DNA of 10,246 nucleotides from Candidatus Gottesmanbacteria bacterium (lineage in GTDB: Bacteria > Patescibacteriota > Microgenomatia > UBA10105 > UBA927). Every line of letters begins with the position of its first letter. The first letter of the stretch is position 1. The position numbers and the translations under genes were made by a program. Of the stretch, positions 1 through 6,805 are shown in pieces. Location of the stretch: assembly GCA_016199185.1 (NCBI GenBank), contig JACQHE010000034.1:1-10246 (forward strand), written 5' to 3'. Below the pieces are notes generated by a model. That model had not been told where the DNA came from. It saw nothing but the letters and a program-made list of their open reading frames with translations, and made no database searches.

Positions 1-26
1 AGTCCGAGGAAGCATTCTATAAATAT

Positions 27-275
27 ATGAAAGCGCATGTCCTGCATTTTATTGTTTTACTGCTCATTCTTACCGGCGGAACCGCAATGTTCTTGGGGAC
101 ACAGGGCAATACCGGGCTCCAGCTCATGATTGGTGTGGTCACCAGCGCCGCATACGTGGCATGGGGGATTATCCATCATGCCATGCTGGGGGATCTGCAT
201 CGGAAGGTTGTGATAGAATACGTGTTTATTGGCGGGATTGCTATCACGCTGCTGTTTATCGTTCTTGGGTATTAA
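27..275 (+). CDS. Small three-helix membrane protein, function unknown
   Basis: An 82-residue, strongly hydrophobic protein. Three likely membrane helices lie at about residues 7-24, 31-51 and 62-81, with a short His-rich loop (IIHHAMLGDLHRK, about residues 48-60) between the second and third. There is no signal-peptide cleavage motif and no recognisable catalytic motif. It resembles small conserved hypothetical membrane proteins that I associate with CPR genomes, but I cannot assign a role. ATG 27 is the only in-frame ATG near the start. The frame is open back to the window edge, so a longer protein cannot be excluded. An AGGA at 7-10 is too far away to be a convincing ribosome site. It ends 12 bp before rmlA, and the rmlA ribosome site overlaps its stop codon, so the two are probably cotranscribed. 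It may belong functionally to a gene group upstream of the window rather than to sugar metabolism. Confidence 0.72.
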   Translation: MKAHVLHFIVLLLILTGGTAMFLGTQGNTGLQLMIGVVTSAAYVAWGIIHHAMLGDLHRKVVIEYVFIGGIAITLLFIVLGY

Positions 276-282
276 AGGAGGT
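274..282 (+). promoter_or_regulatory. Strong Shine-Dalgarno site of rmlA
   Basis: AAAGGAGGT sits six bases before ATG 288 and overlaps the stop codon of the preceding small membrane protein gene. It is the best-spaced ribosome site in the window and fixes the rmlA start. Most downstream genes instead start by overlap with their neighbour. Confidence 0.85.
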
Positions 283-287
283 ACGAT

Positions 288-1025
288 ATGAAAGGGGTCA
301 TTCTGGCCGGTGGGCTCGCAACTCGGCTTCGGCCGCTGACGCTGGTTACCAACAAACACTTGTTGCCTATCTACAACAAGCCGATGATCTTTTACCCCCT
401 TGAGGCCATGCAGAAAGCGGGCATCAAGGAAGTGTTGCTGACGACTTCCGGAGATCACGCCGGGCATTTTGCAAATTTGCTTAAAGCCGGAGAGGACTTC
501 GGGATGAAGCTTTACCATGCCGTTCAGCAGAATCCCAAAGGAGGCATCGCAGACGCGATAGCGCTCGCCGAGGAGTTTGCCCAGAACGAGCCGATTTTGG
601 TTTTATTGGGAGACAACATCTTTAATTTCAATCTCCTGGCTGCCAGGCAGAAATTTGAGGCGGTTGGCCACGGCGCCATGGTATTTGGCGTGCACAAAGA
701 TACCCAATCCAAGCAGTACGGCGTCATTGAAGTAGACCAGGGTGGAAAAGTCGTCTCTATCGAAGAAAAGCCAGAACACCCAAAGTCTGACATCGCCCAG
801 ACGGGGATATATATGTATGACGCCAAGGCATTCCAATACATAAAAAAGCTCTCGCCTTCCGGCAGAGGAGAGCTGGAAGTGACGGATCTGAATAATTACT
901 ATCTTGAGGCAGGCGAGCTTCTCTGCGAGATCATCGATTGGTGGATTGACGCAGGCACCTCCTATGATGAGCTTCTCCATGCTAACCAACAGGTGGCGCA
1001 GATGGTCAAAGAAGGCAAGTTATGA
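288..1025 (+). CDS. rfbA: Glucose-1-phosphate thymidylyltransferase (short RmlA type)
   Basis: This enzyme makes dTDP-glucose from dTTP and glucose 1-phosphate, the first step of dTDP-L-rhamnose synthesis in the cytoplasm. The N-terminal nucleotide-binding loop reads AGGLATRLRPLT (residues 7-18), a variant of the family GGxGTRLxPxT with Ala for the second Gly. NKHLLPIYNKPM follows, then the metal-binding LGDNIF near residue 107, EEKP near 159, and GELEVTDLNNYY near 194. At 245 residues it is shorter than enterobacterial RmlA (about 290) and lacks the C-terminal extension involved in allosteric control; short forms are known in archaea and many uncultured bacteria. The immediate neighbours rmlC, rmlB and rmlD support dTTP and glucose 1-phosphate as substrates. 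Its stop overlaps the start of rmlC by four bases. A related specificity, such as UTP use, cannot be ruled out from sequence alone. Confidence 0.9.
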   Translation: MKGVILAGGLATRLRPLTLVTNKHLLPIYNKPMIFYPLEAMQKAGIKEVLLTTSGDHAGHFANLLKAGEDFGMKLYHAVQQNPKGGIADAIALAEEFAQNEPILVLLGDNIFNFNLLAARQKFEAVGHGAMVFGVHKDTQSKQYGVIEVDQGGKVVSIEEKPEHPKSDIAQTGIYMYDAKAFQYIKKLSPSGRGELEVTDLNNYYLEAGELLCEIIDWWIDAGTSYDELLHANQQVAQMVKEGKL

Positions 1026-1498
1026 TGATCGACGGCGTCCAAATAAAAAGGCTCATCCGCCACCCCGACGAGCGCGGTTTTTTTGAAGAACTTATCAGGT
1101 TCACTGACCCCATATTTGCGGAGGGATTTGGGCAACTCTCGCGTTCATCGATGGTTACCGGAGTCGTGAAGGCCTGGCACGTCCATACAACGCAGATAGA
1201 TTGGTGGTATGTGGTGAAAGGGACGGTGAAGGTGGCCCTTTATGATGCGCGGTCGGGAAGCGCCACACATAAAGAACTCAACGAGTTTACGCTGGGCGAG
1301 GAAGGACAAGACATTATTTTGAAGATTCCTGCAGGGGTTGCTCATGGATTAAAAGTGATTAAGGGCCCGGCGGAGCTAGTATATGTGACGAGTGGCACCT
1401 ATAGCAAAGACGAGGAAGGACGCATTCCTTACGATGACCCAGAAATCGGCTACGATTGGGTGCAGGGGATGGAGATAACCAACAAGAATATTACTTGA
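1022..1498 (+). CDS. rfbC: dTDP-4-dehydrorhamnose 3,5-epimerase family protein (divergent RmlC)
   Basis: A 158-residue cupin-type sugar epimerase, predicted to convert dTDP-4-dehydro-6-deoxy-glucose to dTDP-4-dehydro-L-rhamnose. Family features are DERGFFEE (residues 16-23), GVVKAWHVH (47-55) with the presumed catalytic-base His53, IPAGVAHGL on the cupin core, and a C-terminal stretch with Tyr followed by YDDPEIGYDW. Compared with Salmonella RmlC, the RGLH motif is KAWH, the substrate-binding Lys and Arg that follow appear to be Asp60 and Tyr63, and the tail is about 25 residues shorter. It therefore belongs to a divergent branch, of a kind I recall from archaea and uncultured bacteria. Its place between rmlA and rmlB argues for the usual step. 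ATG 1022 overlaps the rmlA stop, with AAGG at 1012-1015 as ribosome site; ATG 1025 is an equally possible start. Confidence 0.85.
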   Translation: MMIDGVQIKRLIRHPDERGFFEELIRFTDPIFAEGFGQLSRSSMVTGVVKAWHVHTTQIDWWYVVKGTVKVALYDARSGSATHKELNEFTLGEEGQDIILKIPAGVAHGLKVIKGPAELVYVTSGTYSKDEEGRIPYDDPEIGYDWVQGMEITNKNIT

Positions 1499-1505
1499 AG
1501 AAATC

Positions 1506-1582
1506 AAGAGTCAGGAGTACAAAGTACAGAAAAAAACGCGTTTTTTACTCTATGTACTCTTGACTATGTACTTTTGACTCTT
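1506..1582 (+). repeat. Inverted and direct repeat cluster ahead of rmlB
   Basis: This stretch fills nearly all of the 84-bp gap between rmlC and rmlB. At its centre is a perfect 16-bp palindrome, A6-CGCG-T6, at 1531-1546. To the right, a 14-bp unit occurs twice in tandem with one difference (1551-1564 TATGTACTCTTGAC, 1565-1578 TATGTACTTTTGAC). To the left, 1506-1520 is complementary to both copies. As RNA it could pair with 1554-1565 (12 pairs, one G-U) or with 1568-1582 (15 pairs, two G-U), the second ending right at the rmlB start codon. It may be a regulatory hairpin, a transcription attenuator or a mobile intergenic repeat. It lacks the GC-rich stem followed by a T run of a standard terminator. 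Confidence 0.8.
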
Positions 1583-2569
1583 ATGAAGCTTCTGGTCACC
1601 GGTGGAGCGGGATTTATCGGTTCCAACTTTATTCTGTACTGGATGCGGGAACATCCAGCTGATGAAGTAGTCAATCTTGATAAGCTTACCTATGCGGGTA
1701 ATCTAGAGAACTTGGCAGACGTTGAGAACAACCCTCACTATTCATTCATTCATGGAGACATTTGTGATCCGGAGACTGTCAAGAAGGTCATCACGGGCGT
1801 GGATGTTGTCGTGCATTTTGCAGCGGAAAGCCATGTGGACCGGTCAATTCTCGAGCCGTCGCCTTTTATCACGACTAATATCCTGGGCACCTATACGCTT
1901 CTTGAGGAGGCGGTAAAAGCCAAGGTTCCCCGCTTTCATCATGTTTCGACAGATGAAGTGTTCGGATCGCTTGAATTTGGAAGTTCGGGTAAGTTTAGTG
2001 AACGAACACCCTATGACCCCAGAAGTCCGTATTCAGCAAGTAAGGCCAGTTCGGATCATTTAGTACTGGCGTACCATGAGACCTACGGGCTTCCTGTGAC
2101 GATTACCAACTGCTCCAACAACTTCGGTCCCTACCAGTTTCCCGAAAAGTTTATTCCTCTGGCCATTACGAATATCATGGAAGACAAGAAGGTGCCCGTC
2201 TACGGAGACGGGCTTAACGTGCGCGACTGGCTGTATGTCGAAGACCACTGCCGTGCCATTGATGCGGTGCTCGCCCGCGGGAGCGTGGGCGAAACGTATT
2301 GCGTGGGCGGGCTCACCCAGGACGTCAATAATCTGACAGTCGTCAAAAAGATCCTTGCCCTGATGGGCAAGAGTGAGGACTTCATTGAGTTTGTCAAAGA
2401 CCGACCGGGTCACGATCGGCGCTACGCCATAGACTGGACTAAAATACATAAGGAACTCGGTTGGCAGCCACGACATGACTTCGATACGTGGCTTGCCCGC
2501 ACCATTGAGTGGTACAAAACGTACGAGTCGTGGTGGAAACGCGTGAAGTCGGGAAAGGGACAGCCGTGA
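1583..2569 (+). CDS. rfbB: dTDP-glucose 4,6-dehydratase (RmlB)
   Basis: A 328-residue extended SDR enzyme that turns dTDP-glucose into dTDP-4-dehydro-6-deoxy-glucose with bound NAD. Visible motifs are the Rossmann loop TGGAGFIG (residues 6-13), the RmlB-typical STDEVFG holding the Thr123-Asp124-Glu125 catalytic set, YSASK with Tyr150 and Lys154, and SNNFGPYQFPEK in the substrate-binding region. Length and motif order fit the family well. I chose ATG 1583 because the protein then begins MKLLVTGG as in relatives; the in-frame TTG at 1574 lies inside the repeat and would add only three residues. There is no ribosome-binding sequence before ATG 1583: the space is taken by the repeat cluster. Initiation may therefore be weak or controlled by RNA structure. 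The stop overlaps the next start as GTGA. Confidence 0.94.
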   Translation: MKLLVTGGAGFIGSNFILYWMREHPADEVVNLDKLTYAGNLENLADVENNPHYSFIHGDICDPETVKKVITGVDVVVHFAAESHVDRSILEPSPFITTNILGTYTLLEEAVKAKVPRFHHVSTDEVFGSLEFGSSGKFSERTPYDPRSPYSASKASSDHLVLAYHETYGLPVTITNCSNNFGPYQFPEKFIPLAITNIMEDKKVPVYGDGLNVRDWLYVEDHCRAIDAVLARGSVGETYCVGGLTQDVNNLTVVKKILALMGKSEDFIEFVKDRPGHDRRYAIDWTKIHKELGWQPRHDFDTWLARTIEWYKTYESWWKRVKSGKGQP

Positions 2570-3417
2570 ACATTATCGGCACAGGATTATCAGGGTTGGT
2601 CGGATCGCGCGTTGTAGAGCTTCTTGCAGGGGACTTTCAATTTGAGAATTTGAGCCTGGAAACCGGTGTAGACATTACCAACAACGAAGTCGTACGGGAA
2701 AGGTTTGCGGCGTCTGGCGCGCCCTGGGTATTTCATTTTGCCGCCGTGACTGATTTGGATGCTTCCGAAAAAGAGCGTCAGCTAGGAGAAAAAAGTCTTG
2801 CGTGGCGCGTGAATGTAGAAGGGACGAGAAACATTGTTGAGGCAGCTCAAGCAGGTGGTAAACGTGTCCTCTATCTCTCCACAGACTTTGTTTTTGACGG
2901 AAACGGCGGGCCGTACACCGAAGAAAGTCAACCGAATCCTCAAAGTTGGTATGCGGTGACGAAATATGAAGGAGAAAAGTTGGTAGCGGGAATGGATCGA
3001 AAAGGTATCATACTACGTATCGCTTTTCCGTACCAAGCAAGACCGCAGGGCAGACCGGACTTTGTGCACCGCATCATAGAAGAGCTTCGCGCCGGAAAGG
3101 ATATTGAGGCCCCCGATGATCAGCGTATCACGCCGACGTATATAGATGACGTGGCTCATGCGATACGGGTTTTGACGGGAAGCGACGCATCGGGTATATA
3201 CCACGCAGTGGGCAGTCAAGCGCTTTCTCCATTTGATGTGGTCAGGCTTATCGCCCGAACCCACCATTTAGATGTGTCACAAATTGCCCCGACGAGCGCG
3301 GAGTCGTATTATAAAGGTCGTGCACCGCGGCCGCGCAAAGCAGTGTTAAAGAATGATAAAATAGAATTCTTGGGTATTTGCATGAAGACGTTTGAAGAAG
3401 GACTCCGATTATTATGA
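2566..3417 (+). CDS. rfbD: dTDP-4-dehydrorhamnose reductase (RmlD-like SDR)
   Basis: A 283-residue SDR protein predicted to carry out the last step to dTDP-L-rhamnose, NAD(P)H-dependent reduction of the 4-keto group. It shows the nucleotide-binding loop GTGLSGLVG (residues 5-13), HFAAVTDLD near 57-65, LSTDFVFDG (104-112, like the RmlD STDYVFDG), and Tyr129 with Lys133 as the catalytic YxxxK. The C-terminal half is more divergent than the N-terminal half, so specificity is inferred mainly from the adjacent rmlA, rmlC and rmlB. I start it at GTG 2566, which overlaps the rmlB stop by four bases and has AGGGA five bases upstream. An upstream ATG at 2509 would add 19 residues lying within rmlB and spoil the compact N-terminal fold. 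Its stop overlaps the next gene's ATG as ATGA. Confidence 0.87.
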   Translation: MNIIGTGLSGLVGSRVVELLAGDFQFENLSLETGVDITNNEVVRERFAASGAPWVFHFAAVTDLDASEKERQLGEKSLAWRVNVEGTRNIVEAAQAGGKRVLYLSTDFVFDGNGGPYTEESQPNPQSWYAVTKYEGEKLVAGMDRKGIILRIAFPYQARPQGRPDFVHRIIEELRAGKDIEAPDDQRITPTYIDDVAHAIRVLTGSDASGIYHAVGSQALSPFDVVRLIARTHHLDVSQIAPTSAESYYKGRAPRPRKAVLKNDKIEFLGICMKTFEEGLRLL

Positions 3418-4712
3418 CCATTACATGTATCGGACACGGATACGTAGGGCTTGTGACTGCCGCGGTATTTGCGGATTTAGGCAACACCGTCTGGGTTGTG
3501 GGGCGTACGCCGGAAAAAATTGAAAACCTGAAAATTGGGAAAGCGCCGTTTTATGAACCGGGACTGGAAGAGCTGGTCAAGCGAAACGTCGAGGCCGGGC
3601 GGCTGTTGTTTACGTTGGATTATAAAGAAGCTGTCGTCCCGTCAGAGATCATTTTTATCTGTGTTGGCACCCCACCCAAATCGTCTGGTGAGGCGGACCT
3701 GACGAGCGTTTTTGCCGCCGCGGAAAGCATCGGAAAAGCGCTTGTAGGGTATAAGGTCATCGTGACCAAAAGCACGGTGCCGCCCGGGACGAATAAAAAA
3801 GTCGCTGCTATCATAGAGAAAGCCAAACCGGGAGGAGCATCGTTTGCCATCGCGTCCGTCCCGGAGTTCTTGCGTGAGGGTACGGCAATAAGCGATACGC
3901 TTCACCCCGATCGTGTCGTCATCGGGACGACTTCCAAGAGAGCCGAAGAGCTCATTCTGGAGCTTCATAAACCCATTGATGGCAAGAGCGTGCTTTGCAA
4001 TACCGAAACCGCAGAGCTTATCAAATACGCGTCTAACTCACTTCTCTCCACAAAAATATCCTTTGCCAATGCCATAGCGTTTCTCTCGGAGAAGGTCGGT
4101 GCCGATGCGGAGAAGGTACTTGAGGGCGTGGGGCTTGATAAACGGCTTGGGCGAAGTTTTCTCTACCCTGGTGTGGGCTATGGCGGCAGCTGCTTTCCGA
4201 AAGACGTAAAAGCGCTTATTGCCATCGCTGCCGATTACGGGTACAATTTTTCAATCCTGAAAGCAGTTGATGAGGTCAATAGAGATGCGGTGACGAGGTT
4301 TATACAAAAAATTAGCAGTCATTTTCAGGATCATCTGAAGGGTAAGACCATCGCCATCTTAGGACTTTCGTTTAAACCGGATACCGACGACATGCGCGAT
4401 GCGCCCTCGGTAGTCGTCATCAGCACGCTGGTTTCAGGCGGAGCGATGGTGAGAGCATACGACCCGGTGGCGATGGCAAACGCACAAAACGTGCTTCCGG
4501 AAGGCATTGTTTATGCCAAAGACGCCTATGAAGCAGCTCAAGGCGCAGATGCGGTGATTGTTCTTACGGAGTGGAACGAATTCCGGCAAGTGGATCTCGT
4601 CAGGCTTGCCAAGGAGCTCAAAGAACGTGTGCTTTTTGACGGACGCAACATATACAATCCAAGTCGTGTCAAACAATTAGGATTCATGTATTATGGAGTA
4701 GGAAGAATGTGA
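3414..4712 (+). CDS. ugd: UDP-glucose 6-dehydrogenase
   Basis: A 432-residue enzyme that oxidises UDP-glucose twice with NAD to give UDP-glucuronate, a precursor for acidic surface polysaccharides. The N-terminal NAD-binding loop is GHGYVG (residues 7-12). The middle shows SVPEFLREGTA with Glu151, ELIKYASNS with Lys204 and Asn208, and GYGGSCFPKD with catalytic Cys260 and Asp264. The C-terminal UDP-binding domain has LGLSFKPDTDDMRDAPS. All catalytic residues expected for the family are present, and the length is normal. The closely related UDP-N-acetyl-mannosamine and GDP-mannose dehydrogenases share this fold, but the motif set fits UDP-glucose best. It overlaps rmlD by four bases. A weak AAGGA lies 11 bases before the ATG, so translation is probably coupled to rmlD. 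Confidence 0.93.
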   Translation: MTITCIGHGYVGLVTAAVFADLGNTVWVVGRTPEKIENLKIGKAPFYEPGLEELVKRNVEAGRLLFTLDYKEAVVPSEIIFICVGTPPKSSGEADLTSVFAAAESIGKALVGYKVIVTKSTVPPGTNKKVAAIIEKAKPGGASFAIASVPEFLREGTAISDTLHPDRVVIGTTSKRAEELILELHKPIDGKSVLCNTETAELIKYASNSLLSTKISFANAIAFLSEKVGADAEKVLEGVGLDKRLGRSFLYPGVGYGGSCFPKDVKALIAIAADYGYNFSILKAVDEVNRDAVTRFIQKISSHFQDHLKGKTIAILGLSFKPDTDDMRDAPSVVVISTLVSGGAMVRAYDPVAMANAQNVLPEGIVYAKDAYEAAQGADAVIVLTEWNEFRQVDLVRLAKELKERVLFDGRNIYNPSRVKQLGFMYYGVGRM

Positions 4713-4717
4713 GGAGG
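4712..4717 (+). promoter_or_regulatory. AGGAGG between ugd and the reductase gene
   Basis: AGGAGG overlaps the last base of ugd and ends three bases before ATG 4721. The spacing is shorter than ideal, but it is a full match and favours ATG 4721 over the alternative GTG at 4709. That GTG would overlap the ugd stop as GTGA and add four residues (MRRN), and has only AGGA at 4700-4703 upstream. Confidence 0.55.
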
Positions 4718-4720
4718 AAC

Positions 4721-5677
4721 ATGGCACAGAAAGCACTCATTACCGGCATTGCAGGATTCGTCGGAAGTCACTTGGCGGAACTCTTACTTGAGCGTGGGTT
4801 TGAAGTATATGGTTTGTGTCGTCCGCGTACGAAACGGGATCATATAGAATCCATCACCAATAAGCTTCATTTAGAAGATGCAGACCTTTTGGATACCCAT
4901 AGTTTGTATACAACACTTTCCCGTATAAAACCGGATTATATTTTTCATTTGGCTGCACAATCATTTGTTCCCACCTCGTGGGTGTCGCCATCAGTTACCC
5001 TTGAAGTGAATATCGTGGGAAGCGCGAATTTATTTGAAGCAGTACGGCAGGCAGGCATCGATTCAGTTATCCAGATAGCATGTTCATCCGAAGAATACGG
5101 CTTGGTTCATGAAAACGAACTTCCAATAAAAGAGACCAATCCATTGCGCCCGTTGTCTCCGTACGCAGTATCAAAAGTTGCTATGGATTACCTGGGATAT
5201 CAGTATTATCAATCATATAAAGTACGCATTATCAGAACTCGTGGATTCAATCATACTGGCCCCCGGCGCGGCGAAACATTCGCGGAATCCAATTTTGCCA
5301 AACAGATAGCACTTATCGAAAAGGGAAAACAGGAACCGGTCATCAGCGTAGGAAATCTGGAAGCAAAACGCGATTATTCTGACGTGCGGGATATGGTACG
5401 GGCGTATCTTTTGGCCGTCGAGAAATGCGATCCCGGCGACGTCTACAATATTGCCGTGGGTAAGGCGATCCGGATTGGAGACATGCTCAATCTTTTACTT
5501 TCTTATTCCCAAAAAAAAGTAATGATTAAAAAAGACCCCTTCCGTATGCGGCCGTCTGACGTGCCGGTTTTAATCGGCGATAATACCAAGTTTGTGCAAA
5601 AGACGGGGTGGAAGCCGGAGATTCCGTTTGAGAAAACCATGGAAGACCTCCTCAACTACTGGCGCGAACGGGTCTAG
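4721..5677 (+). CDS. rmd: GDP-6-deoxy-D-mannose reductase-like SDR
   Basis: A 318-residue SDR enzyme of the GDP-mannose 4,6-dehydratase/RMD group. RMD reduces GDP-4-dehydro-6-deoxy-D-mannose to GDP-D-rhamnose. Motifs include TGIAGFVG (residues 8-15), HLAAQSFVPTSW (76-87), CSSEEYG (121-127), SPYAVSK with Tyr148 and Lys152, FNHTGPRRGE, and VGNLEAKRDYSDVRDMVRAY. The C-terminal stretch with MRPSDVPVLIGDNTKF and GWKPEIPFEKT matches my memory of known RMD proteins better than of the dehydratase. No GDP-mannose 4,6-dehydratase gene lies in the window, so the enzyme depends on one elsewhere, or is itself a dehydratase or acts on another sugar. The gene looks somewhat more AT-rich than its neighbours, which may hint at separate acquisition. 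The start is uncertain by four codons (GTG 4709). Confidence 0.78.
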   Translation: MAQKALITGIAGFVGSHLAELLLERGFEVYGLCRPRTKRDHIESITNKLHLEDADLLDTHSLYTTLSRIKPDYIFHLAAQSFVPTSWVSPSVTLEVNIVGSANLFEAVRQAGIDSVIQIACSSEEYGLVHENELPIKETNPLRPLSPYAVSKVAMDYLGYQYYQSYKVRIIRTRGFNHTGPRRGETFAESNFAKQIALIEKGKQEPVISVGNLEAKRDYSDVRDMVRAYLLAVEKCDPGDVYNIAVGKAIRIGDMLNLLLSYSQKKVMIKKDPFRMRPSDVPVLIGDNTKFVQKTGWKPEIPFEKTMEDLLNYWRERV

Positions 5678-5683
5678 CGCAAG

Positions 5684-5689
5684 TATAAT
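5684..5689 (+). promoter_or_regulatory. Possible -10 promoter element (TATAAT)
   Basis: A perfect TATAAT lies in the 18-bp gap after the reductase gene, six bases before ATG 5696. Transcription starting about seven bases downstream would begin on or next to the A of that ATG, giving a leaderless message. No recognisable -35 box is seen at the proper distance and there is no TGn extension, so a chance match remains possible. Confidence 0.35.
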
Positions 5690-5695
5690 GGATGA

Positions 5696-6805
5696 ATGAA
5701 TACTGTCGTCATACTCCCCACGTTTAACGAGAAGGAGAATATTCTTACCATGCTTGAAGGGGTCAGCGCGGCATGGCTTCAGATTCCTCATCACAAGCTT
5801 ACGATTTTAGTCGTTGATGACCAGTCTCCCGACGGGACGGGGGACCTCGTTAGGGCATATCAGAAAAAACACGCCAACGTTACGCTTATTTCTAAGAAAA
5901 AAGAGGGTTTGGGGAGTGCTCTTTTGTTTGGAATGAACTACGCCCTCGATACACTCAAGGCCGAGGTTATCGTTCAGATGGATGCGGATTTGTCTCACGA
6001 CCCTGTAGCGCTTCCGCTCTTTATGGCGGCCATCAGTAAAGGGGCGGATTTCGCCGTTGGCAGCCGCTATATCCCCGGAGGATCAATCCCGGATAACTGG
6101 GGTTTACACCGGAAGCTGTTTAGCATAATGGGGAACGCAATTGTCCGGTTCGGTTTGGGATACACTGCTGTCCACGACTGGACTGGTGGGTACCGCGCCT
6201 ATCTACGCTCGTTTGCCGCAGCCGCCAGAGGAGAACTGTCTAGCTATCAGGGATATGTCTTTCAGATAGCCTATCTTCATAAGTCCGTCCGGCGCGGAGC
6301 GAAGATTACTGAAGTGCCGATTCACTTTACCGACCGGAAGTTCGGCCACTCCAAAATCGCGCCGTCCCAATACATCCGCGATGTTTTGCGCTATGTTATC
6401 GGTGCGCGCGTGAAAGCAACGCTGAGCGGTTCATTTGGAAAGTTTCTCGTGGTTGGTTCCGTCGGTTTTATCATCAATACCACGATATTGGAGATAGTAG
6501 TTCGATTGGGTTTCCACCCGGCTTTGGGCAGTGGGGTAGGTGCGGAGCTTGCGATCGTTTCCAATTTCTTCCTCAATAACGGGTGGACGTTCGGGTCGCG
6601 AAGAGTTAAAGGTATCCGCGCGATCGGGAAATTTTTTCAATTCAATATGACCTCTGCAGGGGCAATTCTCATTCAGGCGGGAACTGTCTGGACCGGGACC
6701 ATGCTTTTTGGAGTCTCGTTCTACCGATGGTTCTATCTTCTTGGGGTGGGCATAGGACTTGTATGGAACTATACGATGTACTCCAAAGTGATATGGAAGA
6801 AGTAA
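5696..6805 (+). CDS. Polyprenyl-phosphate mannosyltransferase (DPM1-type GT2) fused to GtrA domain
   Basis: A 369-residue two-domain protein. Residues 1 to about 235 are a GT2 catalytic domain like dolichyl-phosphate mannose synthase: ILPTFNEKENI (6-16), VVDDQSPDGTG (39-49), the metal-binding QMDADLSHDP with Asp96 and Asp98, VGSRYIPGG (121-129), DWTGGYRAY (161-169), and RKFGHSKI (214-221). Residues about 245-369 form a GtrA-like membrane domain with four likely helices (about 248-268, 278-294, 315-340, 343-365). The predicted role is to move a hexose, probably mannose, from GDP-mannose to polyprenyl phosphate on the cytoplasmic face, with the GtrA part anchoring the enzyme or helping the lipid-linked sugar cross the membrane; the latter is inferred from GtrA proteins. 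The start has no clear ribosome site but follows a TATAAT. Its end overlaps the next gene by 13 bases if that gene begins at ATG 6793. Confidence 0.88.
   Translation: MNTVVILPTFNEKENILTMLEGVSAAWLQIPHHKLTILVVDDQSPDGTGDLVRAYQKKHANVTLISKKKEGLGSALLFGMNYALDTLKAEVIVQMDADLSHDPVALPLFMAAISKGADFAVGSRYIPGGSIPDNWGLHRKLFSIMGNAIVRFGLGYTAVHDWTGGYRAYLRSFAAAARGELSSYQGYVFQIAYLHKSVRRGAKITEVPIHFTDRKFGHSKIAPSQYIRDVLRYVIGARVKATLSGSFGKFLVVGSVGFIINTTILEIVVRLGFHPALGSGVGAELAIVSNFFLNNGWTFGSRRVKGIRAIGKFFQFNMTSAGAILIQAGTVWTGTMLFGVSFYRWFYLLGVGIGLVWNYTMYSKVIWKK

Noticed and set aside
1..30. Short frame ending with TGA at 28-30, overlapping ATG 27 as ATGA; could be the tail of an upstream gene.
   Set aside because: Only nine codons are visible, too few to tell coding from chance, though the ATGA overlap matches other junctions in this locus.
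57..518. Open frame of 153 codons on the - strand.
   Set aside because: It runs opposite two well-supported genes, its translation has no recognisable motif, and it lacks a ribosome site.
1531..1546. A6-CGCG-T6 palindrome as a rho-independent terminator.
   Set aside because: The A/T tracts form the stem itself rather than following a GC-rich stem, and the gap lies inside a functional rml gene set.
2060..2476. 138-codon frame on the - strand inside rmlB.
   Set aside because: Antisense shadow of a clear RmlB coding region, with no family-like motifs.
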